A DNA stretch of 64,000 nt, taken from positions 59,175,715 through 59,239,714 of the forward strand of contig CM017561.1 in NCBI GenBank assembly GCA_007844125.1, written 5' to 3'. The stretch is from Sinonovacula constricta. Lineage: Eukaryota > Mollusca > Bivalvia > Cardiida > Solecurtidae. The notes under the pieces were generated by a model. That model worked only from the letters and a program-made list of their open reading frames with translations, did not search any database and was not told where the DNA came from. Below are positions 59,559-64,000 of this stretch, in pieces; the first letter of the stretch is position 1, and every line of letters begins with the position of its first letter. The translations under genes and the position numbers were made by a program.

Positions 59559-59868
59559 TTTGTTTGTTTATTGGGTTTATTGTCCCACCAACAGTATTTC
59601 AGTTATCTGTCCACTTGAAGCAGATATAGTGCTGCCTTCACTGTGTATAGAATGCCGTGAACACCTGGCATGATACCACACCCAGTCACATTATCCTGAC
59701 ACCGGGCCAACCAGTCGTGGAACTACCCTTATATTTGCTTGAGCGTTAGCAAAGGAGCTATGCCACTGCCAGTTTTAACTACTTTGGTATGTCGCGGCCC
59801 GGGATCGAACCCGGGGCCTCCCGTAACGGGAGCCGACGGTCTACCGATTGCGCTACCAGGTCCGGTAC
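59559..59868 (-). mobile_element. SINE family 1, best-preserved copy, with 11-bp target-site duplication
   Basis: 310 bp between two perfect copies of ACGTAGTATTG (59548-59558 and 59869-59879). On the minus strand: CCGGACCTGGTAGCGCAATC (A-box), GGGTTCGATCCCGGGCC (B-box), CGACATACCAAAGTAG, a body including CTCAAGCAAATATAAGGGTA, and the tail TGTTGGTGGGACAATAAACC with CAAACAAAC. This is the reference copy for the family in this window. Confidence 0.95.
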
Positions 59869-59879
59869 ACGTAGTATTG

Positions 59880-61500
59880 ATTAAAGTTAATACGTTTTAA
59901 AATAACATCATAAAAGCCGAGGATTTATCCGCAGTTGACATATATGTAGCAAAGGTACCAAAAATCCCGATGTTATACCTACTGTGCAATCTCAAGTAAA
60001 GGGTATGGAGACTGCCTAAGTTGTCCCACCTTTATAGGGCACGATTGGAGAGATGAAGAGACATAAAATCCAACAGTGACTGTCCAATTATGGCTTTAAG
60101 TCACTGTTTTTATAAAGTCTCAACGACCTGTCCGGTCATCGTGTAATTTAAAAGCAATGCAAGTTCTTGACTGTAAAAGGGTCAATTGCAAGCAATGCAG
60201 TGCATCGAAGGATTCCCGGGTTGTAACCGTCTGCAATCATTTTCTGATAAGTTTTGTAAAGTGGTCAGAAAGTTATTGAGACCCTTGATCTTCTTTAACT
60301 TGTATAAAACATTTCCATAAAATGCAGTATGGCTTATGCCTTTCTGCATAAGTGTTTTCATACTGCTATTATAATTAGAAGCAATAAAACCATTGCGGTG
60401 AAAGAATTTTGAAAACGCCTTTCTTCATTGAAAACGAAAGCCTTGCTGTAACAGTTTAGAAGAAATAAACCGGTTTCTAGCATTGGAATCTTCTACTTTA
60501 GTACCAACATATACCGTCACTTGAAAAAGACACAGGACAAAAAGTATTCACATGCAAGCCAAATGTAAACGTAAGAACAAATTAGTAATGAGTCATTTAA
60601 CACGCAGAAGGGACCGACTGTGGTGGTCAAACCAGCTTTTACTAAGATCTACCCGAGCACTTCCCGATTGGTTTCTCAAATGCAAGCAATGAAAAGAAAA
60701 CCGATTTATTTGATTAGATATGACCGCTGACGTTTCTTTCATGAGTTATAACCAAGTAGGGCCGTCTTTGAAAAAAATGTCTACATAGTATTTAGAAGAG
60801 AGATTATATAAGTATTATTTCTGTTAAAGAAACTACACAAAATTGTAAATGTTTTTTTTAATCAAGAAAAAAAATGACCAGAGAAGTGTAAAAGTCCATT
60901 GTCCATCAAAACGAAATACACGCAATATTCCTTATACGATGAAGATATATGTATCACATGAACACAAGCACCCACAATCACACAAAGCAGACACTTAGCT
61001 CATCTTTTATTTATTTCAGCTTTAATATTGTGTGTGTTAAGTAAACAAACTTACTGCACATGCCGAGGTTACGAAACGTAAAACTTGAATGTGAGATCGT
61101 TCTCAATTATCTGATTGGTCAGCTTTTGCTTAAACCCAAACTCAATGTATTTTAACACTAGCTCCTGTTTGGCGGACATTGACAGTAATAAACTTCAACA
61201 ACTGTAGACTTTTGAAAACGCCGTCCAGATATTACAATCAAACCTCATCGTTATATCGTGTTACTAAAAAAAGGTAAGATTTCATCATTAATTTTACACT
61301 GAAAGACAGTTGTCCTCAAGTCAAGCTTAAGTCAGAGTAAGGAAACATACCTCAATGTTACTTCAATAATAAAATACAAAACCAGTTGTCTGGATAATCG
61401 CCCATATTTATACCATCCGATTCGAAATATATGGGGACGTGATCGAAATTTTTAAGTCCGTCCATAGAGACGACAGTATCAGCACTATTTACTACTTACC
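59880..61500. other. No gene recognised
   Basis: AT-rich DNA. 61,170-61,290 carries TTGACAGTAATAAA and TATATCGTGTTACTAAAAAA, a further worn copy of the repeat at 57,340-57,500. 60,600-60,670 (GGGACCGACTGTGGTGGTC) vaguely recalls the 59,130 motif. Confidence 0.45.
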
Positions 61501-61524
61501 GTAATTCTGACGAAACTTTGCAGG

Positions 61525-61930
61525 AGTCGTAAGTACTAAGTCTTATGGCGTAAATCGATGACACGTCATAGCCAACTCGATTTTAACTGAGTTAGTACCT
61601 GCAATTAAACATTAAATATATGACCATAACTATGACAAAGAAGGAACCTAGTGTTTTCCCCAAGAATAATGCTGTTTTTTTGTGTAAATTTTAAAATTTG
61701 ATTGCTGAAAATACACAGAATAGTAATATCTTTATTTTGTGAACTCTTTTTTCTTTAAATCTTTTGAACCTTTTGAATCGGATGGAAACCAATATCTTCG
61801 ACTTCGGGAATTGTTATTTTCATATTAACATTTAATAAATAACTAGATATGGATATGTGAAATTCTTTACCAACATATCTCAATACAGTCGTACTTTTGC
61901 AGCCACCAGTCGATGCAATATGAAAATAAA
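61525..61930 (+). repeat. Local duplication, unit 1
   Basis: AGTACTAAGTCTTATGGCGT, GACACGTCAT, TGATTGCTGAAAAT, ATCTTTTGAA, TTCGGGAATT, CTCAATACAG and CCACCAGTCGATGCAATATG appear here in the same order as in 63,530-63,950. Confidence 0.8.
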
Positions 61931-61949
61931 AAAAACCCCAACACCTCAA

Positions 61950-63525
61950 AAATAATATTTTACAAACATTGTAACCTACGTATCGATGGGCTCTTTATCG
62001 GTATGTAATTGCATGTATACCATCGAATTGTAGCAAGATTATAGTATTGATAAGTATATATTACGACTTATTGATCTTTTGGATTTAAATATTACTTCAA
62101 ACTTAGACGATATCATCTTTTATTCAGTTAACGTTATCAGTTCATATGTATGCCAAAAAGTTACTTTCGATTATTTTCGAGCCAGGATTTTAAATATTTG
62201 CGATCGCTTATTATTTGTATATTGTAAGAACATTTTAAATCTGGAAATTATGACCAGACACAGTTTGATTCTTATGTAAGTACCTTTATCTTTTCTAACA
62301 ATAGAACAACTATTGTCCATCGTAGGTTAGGTACAGGGAAATAATTTTTTCGAAGCTTCATCAGTTATTTGTGTGTATGTGTAAAATATTGTAATTTAGT
62401 TCATTGATGTTACGTCTTAGTAATATTGTTTTCCAGTGCACAATGTTGTATCTATATTAAAACATTTAAAATTAGATTATATTCTTATTATATAAAGTAA
62501 GTTTACAATAGTACCAACACCCTAAAAGTAAGCATGTAAGACGAACGCGAACATATAATGTCTTTTGGAAACGTCCCATAAATAACATGCGCGCACGTGA
62601 ACAATAAATATTTATCGCTTGCATAATTGAATATTGAACATTCATCCGCAGGCAATCGGAGCAGTAAAAGCAATCCGTCAATTGAAGGCATGAATCGTAT
62701 TTTAATGTGATATCCGGAGAACTGAAAATTGTAAATAATTCTTATAGAATTCGTTTATTTTGAGACGATGTTTACTTAAATATGATTCATCTTGATTATC
62801 CCTGTTTTGTATAAAGAATAGAAAATCCTACAACAATCTTTAGTGCTTATAAACAAAAATCGCTGTACATGTCAATCGCACATTTTAAAAGATTTTAATG
62901 ATTAATAAAAAAACAAGAATGTAGTTAAACCTGCTGTCCACAAGTTATACGGTTACCGATGTGTACTTAACGCCAACATTCATAGATTTATGTACCTTTT
63001 GTTTTATCTGCTAGCTTAAACACAAAATTGGGTTGACATTCAAGTCCTTTATACTTAGTAATGAGATGATTTTAAAAGAAAACAACTGCAAGTTTATCCT
63101 CTTGTTTTCTCTAATCTGACTTTTTATCTGACATAACCATCCTTACAAATGTAAAGTACACCATTTTCTATGGAAACAAACACGTCTTTTCTATTGTATA
63201 AATCATTTTGGCACAGTATTCAGAACATTTGAAAGTGCTATTTATTATATTAGGTAAATCGCCTGAAAATAGTGTCAGTAATAAATAAACACAAAAATGA
63301 CAAGAGAGGTGTGGTGTAACTTATGAAAGTGACTGTTAATTGCCACATTTACGTAACGTACATTGAACGTATATGGGCGTGATAAATGTTATTTTATACA
63401 AGGTAAACAATTTAAAAATTGAATGTCAACATAAACATACAAAATAAATATTACACTTACTCAGGAGAACTTGAAGAATTTGAAAAGATAAGCCTAAGAA
63501 TTCAAACTTAACCGAATTACACTAG
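61950..63525. other. No gene recognised
   Basis: AT-rich DNA between the two units of a local duplication. ORFs at 62,079-62,279 and 62,472-62,691 show no similarity, splice context or repetition. Confidence 0.45.
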
Positions 63526-63529
63526 TGGA

Positions 63530-63950
63530 AAGTACCAAGTCTTATAGCGTAAAGTGTTGACACGTCATGACCGACTTGATTTAAACCGAGTAATAAACAT
63601 TAAATATAAGACGGTAACAGTGAAAAAGTAGTATCTGGTGGTTTATATCATGATACTAGGTTTTTTTTTAACTTTTATAAAATGATTGCTGAAAATGTAC
63701 ACAATAGCAATAAACCTATTAATATTTTCTCTTCGAATCTTTTGAATAAGATTATATTCCACTTTTTCTATTCGGGAATTATTCTTTTCAAATAAAAAAT
63801 AACCCCCCCAAACATTACCAGATATTACTCGGTATCATCCAGGCATCTAAAGTCTGAGTGACAGAAAGTTCAATTTTGTGCATGAAATATCAACAAATAC
63901 CTCTCAATACAGCCGCACTTTTGCAAACCACCAATCGATGCAATATGGGA
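63530..63950 (+). repeat. Local duplication, unit 2
   Basis: AGTACCAAGTCTTATAGCGT, GACACGTCAT, TGATTGCTGAAAAT, ATCTTTTGAA, TTCGGGAATT, CTCAATACAG and CCACCAATCGATGCAATATG mirror 61,525-61,930 in direct orientation, about 2 kb apart, with moderate divergence and indels. Confidence 0.8.
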
Positions 63951-64000
63951 GACAGAAGCCAGCTGTTACCATCCCCCGGCAAATAATATTTAACAAAAAT

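Noticed and set aside
59790..59868. Genuine tRNA genes at the A/B-box heads (also 13,530; 32,551; 35,240; 41,347)
   Set aside because: Acceptor stems do not pair and each is followed by a SINE body and tail.
62079..62279. 66-codon ORF
   Set aside because: AT-rich chance frame without support.

Overview
The window looks like nuclear DNA from a bivalve mollusc. It is strongly AT-rich, has large introns with canonical GT/AG borders, and carries tRNA-derived SINEs and other repeats of kinds common in molluscan genomes. The bivalve assignment is inference from repeat style and protein similarity; no species can be named from sequence alone. Apart from three well-supported host genes and one edge-truncated transposase-like gene, the window is introns, intergenic DNA, transposable elements and duplications.

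Layout. 1-480 (minus): last visible exons of a hAT-transposase-like gene running off the left edge. 671-2787 (plus): a three-exon ER co-chaperone, DNAJB9/ERdj4-like, with an unusual His-rich segment. 3.7-15.6 kb: no gene; holds an (AT)n microsatellite, a CpG-containing block with clustered TGACA sites, a 6 x 56-bp satellite, a small repeat insertion with a 14-bp target-site duplication, a degenerate molluscan repeat and a SINE. 15,646-21,595 (minus): a complete eight-exon aminomethyltransferase (AMT, glycine cleavage T-protein), 402 aa. 21.6-25.7 kb: the divergent intergenic region between AMT and MANBAL, mostly taken up by a 2.68-kb inverted-repeat-ended element with a 9-bp GCAACG-type array. 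25,678-32,955 (plus): MANBAL-like small membrane protein, two coding exons separated by a 7-kb intron holding at least three inverted-repeat DNA elements, one with a TA duplication and one with a CCTGA duplication.

33.35-55.2 kb: a tandem segmental duplication. Copy A is about 33,352-42,470 and copy B about 42,833-55,185. They are joined at a TIR element, and another copy of that element lies inside copy B in inverted orientation. The copies look about 90 percent identical by eye, and each carries insertions and deletions the other lacks, so each serves as an empty-site control for the other's insertions. 55.2-64 kb: no gene recognised; several short, diverged local duplications and one SINE with a perfect 11-bp target-site duplication.

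The genes do not form a pathway: DNAJB9 acts in ER protein quality control, AMT in mitochondrial glycine breakdown, and MANBAL is a small membrane protein of unknown role. The most unusual material is the set of non-autonomous elements and the interrupted tandem duplication. I found no convincing new protein-coding system.
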